From positions 62,001 through 126,000 of the forward strand of contig SHYK01000001.1 in assembly GCA_009692845.1 (NCBI GenBank): DNA of 64,000 nucleotides. The letters are read 5' to 3'. Under the pieces are notes generated by a model that saw only the letters and a program-made list of their open reading frames with translations, did not search any database and was not told where the DNA came from. This DNA is from Chloroflexota bacterium (lineage in GTDB: Bacteria; Chloroflexota; UBA6077; SHYK01). Below are positions 15,952 through 24,757 of this stretch, in pieces (position 1 is the stretch's first letter; the number at the start of each line of letters is the position of its first letter). Both the position numbers and the translations under genes were made by a program.

Positions 15952-16554
15952 TCAGTTATAGAAGTAGAGCGTGTAGGTCTGGACGTAGTCGCCGAGTCGA
16001 GAGCTGATCTCGTAGCAGCCTGGTTGGGGCGCGGATAGGAACACCTGGATGTCGGCGAATTGCGGCGCGGTCGGCGAAGCTGATGTCGAGCCAATCCGCG
16101 GCGCTGACTGAATGATGAGCTGCGAGGTGGGGCTCCCTGAGCCTTCTCTAATGAAGTCGAGCGCGGCGGGACCGTCGGTCTGGCGTCCGGTTAGGACCAG
16201 ATCACCGGTCACCGACCGGTCTACTACCCAGACGCTGCGCACCAGGTTATTCCGCCAGGGAAGCACGGGGAGGGGACGCGCTGCGAGCCAGACCGGGAAG
16301 TCTCCGATGGTCGGGGCGAGATCGGGCCTCGCGTCGCCGACCGGGCTGACCCGACACCAAACCGGGGGAGTGGGCCAGATCGGTTGGCGGCTAGTGGGAT
16401 TCACGAAGATCGGTGCAGTCGGAATCGGGGTCGGTTTGGGTAGGGTTGCGCCGGCAGTGCGCTGGGGTGCCGAGCTGCAGGCAGCGGCCAGCATCAGCCC
16501 AGCCAGAAGGAGGAGGGTTGCTGCACCGAAGGACCCGGGTCTCGGATTTCTCAT
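15952..16554 (-). CDS. Putative lipoprotein, unknown function
   Basis: Starting at ATG 16554 (residue 12 of the listed ORF) the protein is 200 residues: MRNPRPGSF, a hydrophobic stretch ATLLLLAGLMLAAAC whose LAAAC is a good lipobox, then a threonine/proline linker (TLPKPTPIPTAPIF). The remainder shows beta-rich segments (NNLVRSVWVVDRSVTGDLVLTG.. and PQPGCYEISSRLGDYVQTYTLYFYN). I do not recognise the family; the end resembles surface domains that finish with a Tyr-rich strand. It lies between the minisatellite upstream and the TauE gene downstream. Confidence 0.65.
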   Translation of the reverse strand: MRNPRPGSFGAATLLLLAGLMLAAACSSAPQRTAGATLPKPTPIPTAPIFVNPTSRQPIWPTPPVWCRVSPVGDARPDLAPTIGDFPVWLAARPLPVLPWRNNLVRSVWVVDRSVTGDLVLTGRQTDGPAALDFIREGSGSPTSQLIIQSAPRIGSTSASPTAPQFADIQVFLSAPQPGCYEISSRLGDYVQTYTLYFYN

Positions 16555-16606
16555 CGCGCAGCCTGCGTCGGCCCGTCTCGGCCCCACTCTCCCGACATGC
16601 CGGCCC

Positions 16607-16748
16607 GGCTCAGCCCCGCAGGAATCGGCTCAGCCCCCGCAGGAATCGGCTCAGCCCCGCAGGAATCGGCTCAGCCCCGCAGGAATCGCCTCAGCCCCCG
16701 CAGGAATTGGCTCAGCCCCGCAGGAATTGGCTCAGCCCCGCAGGAATG
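16607..16748. repeat. Minisatellite: seven 20/21-bp repeats
   Basis: Seven head-to-tail copies of GGCTCAGCCCCGCAGGAAT plus one variable base, of lengths 20, 21, 20, 20, 21, 20 and 20. Copies differ by one extra C and a few substitutions. Each unit contains GGCT-C-AGCC, a small hairpin. The array runs into the end of the prephenate dehydrogenase gene and supplies its last codons and stop. Confidence 0.93.
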
Positions 16749-17667
16749 GGAAGCGCCGCGAAGGTTGAGGATTCGTTTGGGCAGGGGGCGCGGTCTGCTC
16801 GCCTTCGCGCGAGCGGACCCACTCCCGGTGGATGACGTTAGCTCGGTCAAGGGTCGCCTTGATCTGTTTGGCATCTCCTTCGCTGACCATCTGGCGGAGG
16901 GCGCTCAGTACAGTGATGAGTGCGTCGAGCTGTCGACCCAAGGGCCCCGCGTTGGTGAGTGCAACGTCGGTCCACATTTCCGTGCTGCTGTCGACCAGGC
17001 TCGTGGCAGTTCGGAAGCCGCCGGCCGCAAGAGCACTCATTCCCGGCCAGCCAGTCTGGGAGCCGACCGCGTCCATGAGGGCGGCGGAAGCGAAGTAAGG
17101 GAGGTGGCTGATGCCGGCCAGGAGGGCGTCGTGCTCGGTCGGATCCAGGAACTGGGGGCGGGCACCAATGGCTTCGACGAGATCGGTGGCCCGCTCCACC
17201 GCCCAGGCCGGTGAATCCGGCGTCGGGCACAGGCAAAAAACCGACCCCACAAACAGCCGCGCATCGGGCTCGGCTACTCCGATCCGCAGCCGCCCGGCTA
17301 GAGGATGGCCCCCGATAAAACCCACCCGACCCGAAAATACGCTCGCCGCGTGGGAAATGATTTCCAACTTGGTGCTGCCGGTGTCCGTGACCAGGACGTC
17401 TTCAGCGACTTCAGAGCCGATCGTGGAGAGAAGCTCGATGATCCCTCGGACCGGTGCTGCCAATATGACCGTATCGGCGTCCCGGATGGCCTCGGATGCC
17501 GATCCCGCGGCCCGATCGATGGCGTGATGAGATCGAGCCGAATCGGATGCCTGACGATTGGGATCGAAGCCTACGATCGTGGGCGGAGAGGACTGGTGTT
17601 TGAGCGCCAAGCCCAGCGATGAACCGATCAACCCGAGGCCCAGGACGGCGACTCGACGAGAGGTCAA
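16732..17667 (-). CDS. tyrA: Prephenate dehydrogenase-like (TyrA family)
   Basis: The likely start is TTG 17667, five bases after the M50 gene stop, giving 311 residues that begin LTSRRVAVLGLGLIGSSLGLALKHQ with the NAD-binding GLGLIGSS. Other motifs: DADTVILAAPV, VTDTGSTK and FIGGHPLAGR, the TyrA substrate loop, then CPTPDSPAWAVERATDLVEAIGARP and DALLAGISHLPYFASAALMDA. The enzyme oxidatively decarboxylates prephenate (or arogenate) toward tyrosine. No ACT domain follows; the tail is a proline-rich stretch ending FPFLRG encoded by the minisatellite. Confidence 0.88.
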   Translation of the reverse strand: MTSRRVAVLGLGLIGSSLGLALKHQSSPPTIVGFDPNRQASDSARSHHAIDRAAGSASEAIRDADTVILAAPVRGIIELLSTIGSEVAEDVLVTDTGSTKLEIISHAASVFSGRVGFIGGHPLAGRLRIGVAEPDARLFVGSVFCLCPTPDSPAWAVERATDLVEAIGARPQFLDPTEHDALLAGISHLPYFASAALMDAVGSQTGWPGMSALAAGGFRTATSLVDSSTEMWTDVALTNAGPLGRQLDALITVLSALRQMVSEGDAKQIKATLDRANVIHREWVRSREGEQTAPPAQTNPQPSRRFPFLRG

Positions 17668-17671
17668 TGGG

Positions 17672-18289
17672 TCAGCGCAGGCCCGCGAGGCCGAGCGCCC
17701 GCGCGACCGGGCCGAGAAAAACGCCGAGCACATTGATTCCGAGAAATGAAGATGCAAAGAACAAGACCATGATCAGGCCAGGTCCGACCCGCTCCAGTTG
17801 ACGGAGCGCGGCGGCCGGCTTGGGCGGAAGAACCCCTAGAAGGACAGTGAAACCGTCCAGCGGTGGAATGGGCAACAGGTTGAAAACGAACAGCAAGAGG
17901 TTGAGCGAGGTCGCCGCCAGCAGGAACTGGTGAAGCAAGGGTGGCATCTCCATTCCAGCTCGAATGGGCGCCGCAAAGAGCAGCGCGAGCACCAGATTGG
18001 TCAGGGGTCCCGCCGCCGCCACCAGTGCGCTACCGATCTGGGGGTTGGGCCGTAGCTTCCAGGGGTTTACGGGTGTCGAGCCCCAGCCCACGCCCATCAG
18101 CACGAAAAAAACGATCCCCATGACGTCGATATGGCGCAAGGGGTTCAAGGATAGCCGTCCGGCCCGTCGAGGAGTGTCATCGCCCAAAGCAGTAGCCACG
18201 AAAGCGTGGTTCGCTTCATGGCAGGCGACGGCGATGATGAATGCCGCGGTCAGCAGCAGGATGGTGTTGAGGTCTCGGGTGAAGAGCAA
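17672..18289 (-). CDS. Site-2 protease family (M50) membrane metallopeptidase
   Basis: The 205-residue protein is mostly hydrophobic and carries the M50 zinc motif HEANH in IIAVACHEANHAFVA (about 18-32) and the second motif NLLPIPPLDGFTVLLG (about 138-153) with the third zinc ligand aspartate. The short form without PDZ or CBS domains is common in actinobacteria and Chloroflexota. It cleaves substrates within the membrane; no target is evident. It shares an operon with tyrA, an association probably without functional meaning, and is divergent from argC. Confidence 0.9.
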   Translation of the reverse strand: MLFTRDLNTILLLTAAFIIAVACHEANHAFVATALGDDTPRRAGRLSLNPLRHIDVMGIVFFVLMGVGWGSTPVNPWKLRPNPQIGSALVAAAGPLTNLVLALLFAAPIRAGMEMPPLLHQFLLAATSLNLLLFVFNLLPIPPLDGFTVLLGVLPPKPAAALRQLERVGPGLIMVLFFASSFLGINVLGVFLGPVARALGLAGLR

Positions 18290-18342
18290 AGCACCCTCGC
18301 GCTGTCGAGTTATAGCATGGGCCTGGATCAGCGCCTGGGGCC

Positions 18343-18348
18343 TATAAT
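18343..18348 (+). promoter_or_regulatory. Putative -10 box (TATAAT) upstream of argC
   Basis: A perfect TATAAT lies 60 bases before the argC ATG. A second AT-rich TATTAT is at about 18384. No arginine-box palindrome of the classic TGCATA type was seen between them and argC. Confidence 0.45.
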
Positions 18349-18407
18349 CCCGGGTTCGCTGGTCCGTACTGGGTCAGTCGCTCGTATTATGTCAGGGGCG
18401 GCCGCGC

Positions 18408-19466
18408 ATGTCGGCCGCTTTGTCGTTCGGGGGCAAGGTGCAAAAGATCCGAGTCGGCGTCATCAATGTTACTGGCTATGCAGGGGCCGAGTTGGCTCGG
18501 ATCCTCGCCCGCCATCCGGCGGTCGAGCTGACCGAGGTCACCGGACGAAGTGCAGCCGGCCAGCCGCTGGGCAAAGTCTTCGCCCATCTGGCCGAGCTTG
18601 GACTCAATATTCGCGAAGATGTCGGCGACGCTGAAGTCTGTTTCTCCGCACTACCGCACCATGCCTCGGCCGAAATTGTTCCTGGTCTCTTGGCGCAGGG
18701 ACGGAAAGTGATCGACCTCTCAGCGGACTATCGGATCGAGGATCAGGCAACCTATGAGGCATGGTACGGGGCGCATCCCTCACCCTCGTATCTCGACGAA
18801 GCCGTTTACGGCCTTCCCGAGCTGCATCGGGCCGACGTTGTCTCTGCTCGGTTGGTTGGGAACCCCGGGTGCTATCCCACCGCGAGTATTCTGGGGCTGG
18901 CACCGGTGGCGGGCATCATCGAGCCAGACGTCATCGTCGACGCGAAAAGCGGGATTTCGGGGGCGGGCCGCTCGCAGGTGCTCGATGTCAATCAGTTCTC
19001 TGAGGTCAACGAGAGCGTGCGAGCCTATGGCCTGGATGGCCACCGCCATCAACCGGAGATTGCCCAGGAGCTCAACCGGCTGAGATCAGCGGCTGGAGTT
19101 GGAACGGCGGTGGAGCTCACTTTCGTGCCGCACTTGATTCCGATGACCCGCGGCATCCTGGCGACCTGCTACGCACGGTTGACCGAAAAACTGAGCCCGG
19201 ATGAGCTGATGGAGCGGTACCGAGAATATTACGCGGGACAACCGTTTGTGCGGGTGGTGAGCGATCCGCCGGCCACCAAGCAAACCTGGGGCAGCAACTA
19301 CTGCTTCATCTGTCCAAAGATTTCCCCGCAAACCGGGCGGCTCATTGTGACCTCGGCAATCGACAACCTGGTCAAAGGGGCCGCCGGTCAGGCGATTCAG
19401 AATATGAACCTGATGACCGCTCAGGAAGAGACGCTGGGCCTGGAAGCCCTGCCGACCTACCCTTAG
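18408..19466 (+). CDS. argC: N-acetyl-gamma-glutamyl-phosphate reductase
   Basis: The 352-residue enzyme reads KIRVGVINVTGYAGAELARILARHP (NADP loop), CFSALPHHASAEIVP, then VGNPGCYPTASILGLAPV with the catalytic cysteine at about 147, and VDAKSGISGAGR. It makes N-acetylglutamate semialdehyde, the third step of arginine synthesis. A GTG at 18438 behind GGGGGCAAG would give MQKIRVGV and is an equally good start. It is first in argC-argJ-argB-orf45-argD; a 51-base gap precedes argJ. Confidence 0.96.
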   Translation: MSAALSFGGKVQKIRVGVINVTGYAGAELARILARHPAVELTEVTGRSAAGQPLGKVFAHLAELGLNIREDVGDAEVCFSALPHHASAEIVPGLLAQGRKVIDLSADYRIEDQATYEAWYGAHPSPSYLDEAVYGLPELHRADVVSARLVGNPGCYPTASILGLAPVAGIIEPDVIVDAKSGISGAGRSQVLDVNQFSEVNESVRAYGLDGHRHQPEIAQELNRLRSAAGVGTAVELTFVPHLIPMTRGILATCYARLTEKLSPDELMERYREYYAGQPFVRVVSDPPATKQTWGSNYCFICPKISPQTGRLIVTSAIDNLVKGAAGQAIQNMNLMTAQEETLGLEALPTYP

Positions 19467-19517
19467 TCCGGTGTCAACCGGAGATTCTGCATTGCTGCGG
19501 CTCCTCAGAGTGACGAG

Positions 19518-20750
19518 GTGAGGTTGACCTCTGGTCGGACGTTTGTCCCAGAATCGGTCGCTGATCCTTCGGTGACCTCGCCGAAGGGTTTCCGGGCCGG
19601 CGCGGCCTCGGCGGGAGTTAAAGAGGGCACTAACCGGCTGGACCTGGCGTTGGTCGTGGCCGATCGCCCGTGTGTGGCCCATGCAATCTTTACTCGCTGC
19701 CGGGTGGTCGGGGCGACCGTCTTGGTTAGCCGGGAGCGGATCCGGAGCGGACGAGCCCAGGGAATCGTGATCAACTCCGGGAATGCCAATGCCTGCACCG
19801 GCCAGGACGGGTTGCTGGCCGCTGAGTCGATGGCCAGTACCGCGGCCGAGCATATGGGGATCGATCCCAGTTTGATGCTGGTCGCTTCGACTGGCGTGAT
19901 CGGAGTTCCCTTTCCAATCGACCGAGTTGTCGCGGGCATCCCGCGGATCAAACCGACCGCGGACGGCGGACACGACGCGGCCCGAGCGATCATGACGACT
20001 GATTTGGTTCCGAAGGAATCCGCGCGCACCGTCGAAATCGGTGGCCGGCGGATCACGGTGGCGGGCATGGCGAAGGGCTCGGGAATGATCCATCCGGATA
20101 TGGCCACGCTCATCAGCGTCATCACGACCGACGCTCGGTTGGAACCGGGGATGGCTCGGCTAGCGCTCAAGCGGGCCGCCGATGCCTCCTTCAATCAGGT
20201 GAGCGTAGACCGGGATACCAGCCCGGACGATACCCTGGCCCTGTTGGCGAATGGCGCGGCCGGTGGCGATCCCATCCAATCGGGTACGGTGGAGGCTCGG
20301 ATTTTCCAGGGTGCCCTCGACGCGGTCTGTATCGAACTGGCTCGGATGATCGCGAGAGACGGGGAAGGCGCCACCCGACTCATTCAGGTCGATGTCGAAG
20401 GAGCGACGACGCTGAGGGCGGGCCGACGGGTCGCCCGCGAGGTGATCGCCTCCAACCTGGTCAAGACGGCGATCTATGGACGCGATCCCAACTGGGGACG
20501 CATCCTTTCAGCGGTGGGGAATGCCGGAGTGCCCATCGACCCCGACCGGGTCGACATATTCATCGGCGAGCAGCAGGTCGCGGCCAAGGGGGCGTTTCAC
20601 CCATTTGATGCGCGGGTAGTGTCCGAAGCTATGGGCGCAGACGAGGTCCGGATTCGGGTGAATCTGAACCAGGGACGTGCCAGCGGCTGTGCCTGGGGCT
20701 GCGATCTCACCGAGGGTTACGTGAAGATCAACGCGGAATACACCACATGA
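19518..20750 (+). CDS. argJ: Glutamate N-acetyltransferase / amino-acid acetyltransferase (bifunctional ArgJ)
   Basis: The 410-residue protein has the ArgJ blocks: PKGFRAGAASAGVKEG, INSGNANACTGQDGL (about 85-99), VASTGVIGVPFPIDRV with the self-cleavage nucleophile threonine in STGVIG, KGSGMIHPDMATLISVITTDA, and the C-terminal NWGRILSAVGNAGVPIDPD and DLTEGYVKINAEYTT. It transfers acetyl from N-acetylornithine to glutamate, cycling the acetyl group. Whether it also uses acetyl-CoA cannot be told. GTG start; its end overlaps argB by ATGA. Confidence 0.96.
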   Translation: MRLTSGRTFVPESVADPSVTSPKGFRAGAASAGVKEGTNRLDLALVVADRPCVAHAIFTRCRVVGATVLVSRERIRSGRAQGIVINSGNANACTGQDGLLAAESMASTAAEHMGIDPSLMLVASTGVIGVPFPIDRVVAGIPRIKPTADGGHDAARAIMTTDLVPKESARTVEIGGRRITVAGMAKGSGMIHPDMATLISVITTDARLEPGMARLALKRAADASFNQVSVDRDTSPDDTLALLANGAAGGDPIQSGTVEARIFQGALDAVCIELARMIARDGEGATRLIQVDVEGATTLRAGRRVAREVIASNLVKTAIYGRDPNWGRILSAVGNAGVPIDPDRVDIFIGEQQVAAKGAFHPFDARVVSEAMGADEVRIRVNLNQGRASGCAWGCDLTEGYVKINAEYTT

Positions 20751-21568
20751 GCAATTCACCAACGCCCACTGAGGCCCTAGCCCTTGCACCGCTAAGGGGG
20801 GTGTCCGGGAAGACGCTCGTGCTCAAACTGGGCGGGAGCGTCGGACGGGAAGACACTCTGCCCGAGGATGTGACCCGGCTGCAAGCCAGCGGCGCGCGGG
20901 TCGTCGTCGTGCATGGAGGAGGGCCCCTCATCACCGCGTGGCTGGACCGCACCGGCAAGACCACCCGATTTGTCAATGGCCTGCGCTATACCGACGAGGA
21001 GACCCTCGACGTGGTGCGCATGGTGTTGGCTGGGCTGGTCAACGGCGAAGTCGTCAATCGCATCCAGGCGGCGGGCGGACGGGCGGTGGGGCTCTCCGGA
21101 GCGGACGACGGAATGCTCCGAGCTACGGTGAAGGATCCGGAGCTCGGGCTGGTCGGAGAAATCTCGTCCGTAAATCGGAAGCCGATTGACTTGCTGCTGG
21201 ACGCCGGTTACGTGGTGGTCATCGCGCCGGTCGCGGTGGCGGCAAGCGCCCAGTTCCTCAACATCAATGCGGATACGGTGGCGGGCGAAGTGGCGCGAGC
21301 CCTGGGGGCTGACCAGCTTATTTTCTTGACCGATGTGCCGGGCATCTCGGACGGGGATCGAGTCCTGCGGGAGCTGACTCCCAACCAGGCCGATGCGTTA
21401 ATGACGAGCGGGGTGGTGGGCGGCGGTATGGTCCCGAAGGTCCAGGCCTGCCTGCGCGCATTGGCGAAGGGGCGGATGACTCAGATCGTCGATGGGCGGG
21501 AGGCCCACGCGGTGCTCAATGCAGTACAGAATGAGGTTTCCGCGGGCACTCGATTCGTTTTAGCGTGA
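20747..21568 (+). CDS. argB: Acetylglutamate kinase
   Basis: The 273-residue kinase shows VLKLGGSVGRE (phosphate-binding), VVVVHGGGPLITAWLDRTGKTTRFVNGLRYTDEETLDVVRMVLAG, GLSGADDGMLRA, INADTVAGEVARALGADQLIFLTDVPGI and GGGMVPKVQAC, all standard for ArgB. It phosphorylates N-acetylglutamate, the usual feedback-controlled step. A basic N-terminal helix of the arginine-sensitive hexameric form is not obvious. It overlaps argJ by four bases and is followed after 65 bases by a small ORF. Confidence 0.96.
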   Translation: MSNSPTPTEALALAPLRGVSGKTLVLKLGGSVGREDTLPEDVTRLQASGARVVVVHGGGPLITAWLDRTGKTTRFVNGLRYTDEETLDVVRMVLAGLVNGEVVNRIQAAGGRAVGLSGADDGMLRATVKDPELGLVGEISSVNRKPIDLLLDAGYVVVIAPVAVAASAQFLNINADTVAGEVARALGADQLIFLTDVPGISDGDRVLRELTPNQADALMTSGVVGGGMVPKVQACLRALAKGRMTQIVDGREAHAVLNAVQNEVSAGTRFVLA

Positions 21569-21633
21569 CGATCCATTAGATAGGCGTTGCGAGGCCGTTC
21601 GTGCCTCGGCGAACGGGAATTGGAGTGGAGTTC

Positions 21634-21771
21634 ATGTCTCCAGAAGTAAAAACCGTGTTAGGGAGGGCCCTGTTCGCAGCCCTGGCCGCGGGTATTACCG
21701 TCTTCTTGAAAGAGCTTCCCAAGGAGAAAGATCGGGTCAAGCAGGAGCGCGAGAGCGGGGGACAGGCGTGA
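21634..21771 (+). CDS. 45-residue small ORF between argB and argD
   Basis: Too short for the track. ATG 21634 lies behind GGAGTGGAG; the frame reads MSPEVKTVLGRALFAALAAG, ITVFLKELPKEKDRVKQERE, SGGQA and stops at TGA 21769-21771, which overlaps the argD GTG start (GTGA). One hydrophobic helix (about 9-26) is followed by a charged tail, so a membrane-associated or amphipathic peptide is likely. No family is recognised. The strong ribosome site and the four-base coupling to argD argue for a real gene; its job is unknown. Confidence 0.6.
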   Translation: MSPEVKTVLGRALFAALAAGITVFLKELPKEKDRVKQERESGGQA

Positions 21772-22985
21772 CGCTGAGCAGCCAGGCGCAAGATTGGGCC
21801 GACCGCGCCGATCGCGCGTTGATGGGAACCTACCGACGGTATCCCCTGGTGATCGAGCGAGGCGAAGGATGCCGAGTTTGGGACGTGGATGGCAGGCGTT
21901 ACCTGGATTTTCTGGGCGGGCTGGCGGTAGATAGCCTGGGTCACGCACCGCAGGTACTGGTTGACGCGGTCGCCGCCCAGGCGGGTCGGCTCATCCAGAC
22001 TTCGAATCTGCTCTATACGATTCCCCAGGTCGAGCTGGCCGAGTTTCTGGTGGCACGATCTCCCTTCGACCGGGTCTTCTTCAGCAACAGTGGGGCCGAA
22101 GCCAACGAGGCCGCCTTCAAGCTCGCCCGCAAGTGGGGCAAACGGGAACGGGGCGGCGCCTACCGGATCATCGCCGCTGATAACTCCTTCCACGGCCGTA
22201 CGTTGGCCACTGTGGCGGCGACTGGAAATGCCGCCTACCGCACCCCTTTCGAACCGCTGCCAGATGGCTTTGATTTCGTGGCCTTCAACGACGTGGATGC
22301 CCTCGCCGACGCGGTCACCGAAGAGACTGCCGGCGTCATTCTGGAACCGATCCAGGCCGAAGGGGGTGTGAACCTTCCCAGCGCCAGTTACCTGGCGGAC
22401 GTCCGCGCCCTGTGCGACGAGCGCAAGATCATGCTGATCTTCGACGAAGTGCAAACCGGAGTCGGACGCACCGGATCACTCTGGGCGCACACCCACTGGG
22501 GCGTTGAACCCGATGTGATGACGCTCGCCAAAGGGCTGGCTGGGGGCTTCCCCATTGGGGCCACGCTGGCTAAGGAGCCATTTTGCGTTTTCGAGCCCGG
22601 GGACCACGCCTCGACTTTTGGTGGGAATCCTCTAGCTTGTGCAACTGCGCTGGCGGTGCAGCAAGAGATCGAGCGCAAGGACCTTCCCGGCCATGCGGCT
22701 TCGGTCGGACAATACTTCATGGATCGACTCACAGATCTCTCGACCAAGCATCCCCAGATCAAGGAAGTTCGAGGACGCGGGCTGCTCGTCGCGCTCGAGT
22801 TCCACGAAGAGATCGCCCGCCAGGTGCTGGATGCCGTCCGCGACGCAGGCCTGATCGCGAATGCGCTCAACCCGCGGACGCTCCGCTTCGTCCCGCCGCT
22901 GATCGTCACCCAAGCCGAAGTCGACGAGGCAGTGGACATCCTCGACCAGGTGCTGACGGGTAAGGCATCAGCCCTGGCTCCCTAA
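21768..22985 (+). CDS. argD: Acetylornithine aminotransferase
   Basis: The 405-residue class III PLP aminotransferase shows VWDVDGRRYLDFLGGLAVDSLGH, FFSNSGAEANEAAFKLARKWG, DNSFHGRTLATVAATG, ILEPIQAEGGVN, LIFDEVQTGVGRTG and the PLP lysine in MTLAKGLAGGFPIGA (about 250). It converts N-acetylglutamate semialdehyde to N-acetylornithine. It starts with GTG overlapping the small ORF stop and ends 22 bases from the convergent M61 peptidase gene. Related ornithine or succinylornithine aminotransferases share the fold, but the operon settles the call. Confidence 0.95.
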   Translation: MTLSSQAQDWADRADRALMGTYRRYPLVIERGEGCRVWDVDGRRYLDFLGGLAVDSLGHAPQVLVDAVAAQAGRLIQTSNLLYTIPQVELAEFLVARSPFDRVFFSNSGAEANEAAFKLARKWGKRERGGAYRIIAADNSFHGRTLATVAATGNAAYRTPFEPLPDGFDFVAFNDVDALADAVTEETAGVILEPIQAEGGVNLPSASYLADVRALCDERKIMLIFDEVQTGVGRTGSLWAHTHWGVEPDVMTLAKGLAGGFPIGATLAKEPFCVFEPGDHASTFGGNPLACATALAVQQEIERKDLPGHAASVGQYFMDRLTDLSTKHPQIKEVRGRGLLVALEFHEEIARQVLDAVRDAGLIANALNPRTLRFVPPLIVTQAEVDEAVDILDQVLTGKASALAP

Positions 22986-23007
22986 AAATCCGACGGGGCT
23001 AGTCCGC

Positions 23008-24738
23008 TCATTGTGCGTGCGTCCAGGCCTTGAAGATGGCTTCCTGAAGCGGGGTTGGCTCCGCGATTCGCTTGAGCGTCGCGCGGGTGGCGGGACGCTT
23101 GGCTAAAGTGACGGGTATCTCGATAAGGTGGTCGCCGCGGAAGACGCTGATGGTCACGGTTTGGCCTGGGTGATAGTCGCGGAGACGGTCGTTGAGCGTC
23201 GCTTCGGAGACCCGGAAACCGTCCAGGGCCAGTAGCTCATCCCCGCCGGTGAAGCCAGCCGCGAACGCGGGCCCGTCGGCAGGTGCCAACCTGACCCGAG
23301 TTCGAGTCGCCTCGGTGCGGAGCTGTAGACCGAGCCAGGCTTCGGGACCAGCCTGATCGGCCGCCCATCCGACTTCGACTCCACCCGCGGCCAGCGACGG
23401 CGGGTAGCTCAGATCACCTCGGCCACGGATTACGGCGTCAAAGAACGCGGTCCAGTCGCCGCCTGCGATCTCCTCCACCAGGCCCTGATAGGCGTTCTCG
23501 GGCACGCCCTGGTCGGTCTGGCCAAACCGCTGCCAGAGCAGCCTCATGAGGTCATCCAGCGAGCGCTCGCCGCCCGTTCGGCCCCACATCTCCAGGTCGA
23601 GCAGCAAGCTGGCCAGCGCGCCCTTGAGATAATACGAAACCCCTGAGTTCACGCTGTGCTCGTCGGGGCGGTAGTACTTGATCCAGGCGTCGAAGCTCGC
23701 CTCCTCCAGACTCTGGACGTTGCGGCCGGGCGTGTCGGCCAGGTCGCTCATCCACTGCCCCAGCACTTCCAAGAACCGCTCGGGGCTGATGATTCCGGAC
23801 CGTCGCAACATTAGGAGTGCGTAGTAGTCGGTGATCCCCTCCACCGCCCAGAGCGAGCGGGTGTAGTTCTCGCTCTGGTAGTTGAATGGGCCGAGTGCGG
23901 CGGGGTGTATCCGCTTGACGTTCCAGGTATGGAAGAATTCATGGGAGCAGAGCCGCAACAGGCGCTCGTAAGTTGGACCGGGGCGGAACGCGAAGCGGTT
24001 TACCAACAGGGAGCATGAGTTTCGATGTTCGAGGCCACCGCCGCCTTCGTCGTTTGCCATCAGGATAAAGACATAACGCTCATAGGGTAGGCCGTCAAAA
24101 AGGCTGGCCTGGGCGGCCACGATTTTCGCAAGATCAGCGGTGAATTGGGCGACGTCCAGGTTGTTTCGTCCCCAGGTGGCGACTTCATGGGGAATGCCTC
24201 GAACCTCGAATTTGAGGATCGGATCCGGCCCAGCATGGACGGGCGAGTCGACGAGCTCGTCGTAGTCCTGAGCGACGAACCCGTCGCCATCGGCCAGCGC
24301 CGCGAGTCCCGTCGCGACGGTCCAGCCCTCGGGAACCTCGAAACTCAGGGCGTGGGGCTCACCGGTCCGGCTCGGCAGATACGGCAGCAGGTTGGCGGGA
24401 TTGAAGAATAAGTGGGTGGAATCGAGATGGCTGGTCCGCACCGTTAGGTCGTTGGCGTAGACGTCGAAGTCAACCCTCAGCTGGCCCGCATCACCGGATT
24501 CGATCGTCCAGACGTCCTTGCGGGTCTTCTGCCAGCTCAATGGCCGTCCATCCTGGTCCCGTGCCCGGAAATCCTGGATGTGCCGGGAAAAGTCGCGGAC
24601 CATGTACGACCCAGGGGTCCAAACGGGCAAAGCGAGATCGGTCCGTTCATCCGGCCCGTCGACCTCCATGGTCACATGAGCAAGATGGTTCGCTGGGTTT
24701 GGCGCGGTAACGTGATAGCGAATGGCGGGAGCGGTCAA
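23008..24738 (-). CDS. M61 family peptidase (glycyl aminopeptidase type) with PDZ domain
   Basis: The likely start is TTG 24738 behind GAGGAGG, giving 576 residues (the track start lies inside tsaC). Order: N-terminal beta domain (YHVTAPNPANHLAHVTMEVDG, LPVWTPGSYMVRDFSRHIQ), the catalytic LCSHEFFHTWNVKRIHP with HExxH, the third ligand in WAVEGITDYYALL, and a C-terminal PDZ domain (FTGGDELLALDGFRVSEATLNDRL). M61 enzymes release N-terminal glycine or alanine. No signal peptide is visible, so it is cytoplasmic. It ends the long minus-strand block. Confidence 0.9.
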   Translation of the reverse strand: MTAPAIRYHVTAPNPANHLAHVTMEVDGPDERTDLALPVWTPGSYMVRDFSRHIQDFRARDQDGRPLSWQKTRKDVWTIESGDAGQLRVDFDVYANDLTVRTSHLDSTHLFFNPANLLPYLPSRTGEPHALSFEVPEGWTVATGLAALADGDGFVAQDYDELVDSPVHAGPDPILKFEVRGIPHEVATWGRNNLDVAQFTADLAKIVAAQASLFDGLPYERYVFILMANDEGGGGLEHRNSCSLLVNRFAFRPGPTYERLLRLCSHEFFHTWNVKRIHPAALGPFNYQSENYTRSLWAVEGITDYYALLMLRRSGIISPERFLEVLGQWMSDLADTPGRNVQSLEEASFDAWIKYYRPDEHSVNSGVSYYLKGALASLLLDLEMWGRTGGERSLDDLMRLLWQRFGQTDQGVPENAYQGLVEEIAGGDWTAFFDAVIRGRGDLSYPPSLAAGGVEVGWAADQAGPEAWLGLQLRTEATRTRVRLAPADGPAFAAGFTGGDELLALDGFRVSEATLNDRLRDYHPGQTVTISVFRGDHLIEIPVTLAKRPATRATLKRIAEPTPLQEAIFKAWTHAQ

Positions 24739-24757
24739 CCTGCCTCCTCGAGAATTT

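Noticed and set aside
16607-16748. CRISPR array
   Set aside because: Repeats are directly adjacent with no spacers; it is a minisatellite.
19086-20194. Long antisense ORFs over argC and argJ
   Set aside because: Shadows of well-supported arg genes; composition is Arg/His-rich without motifs.
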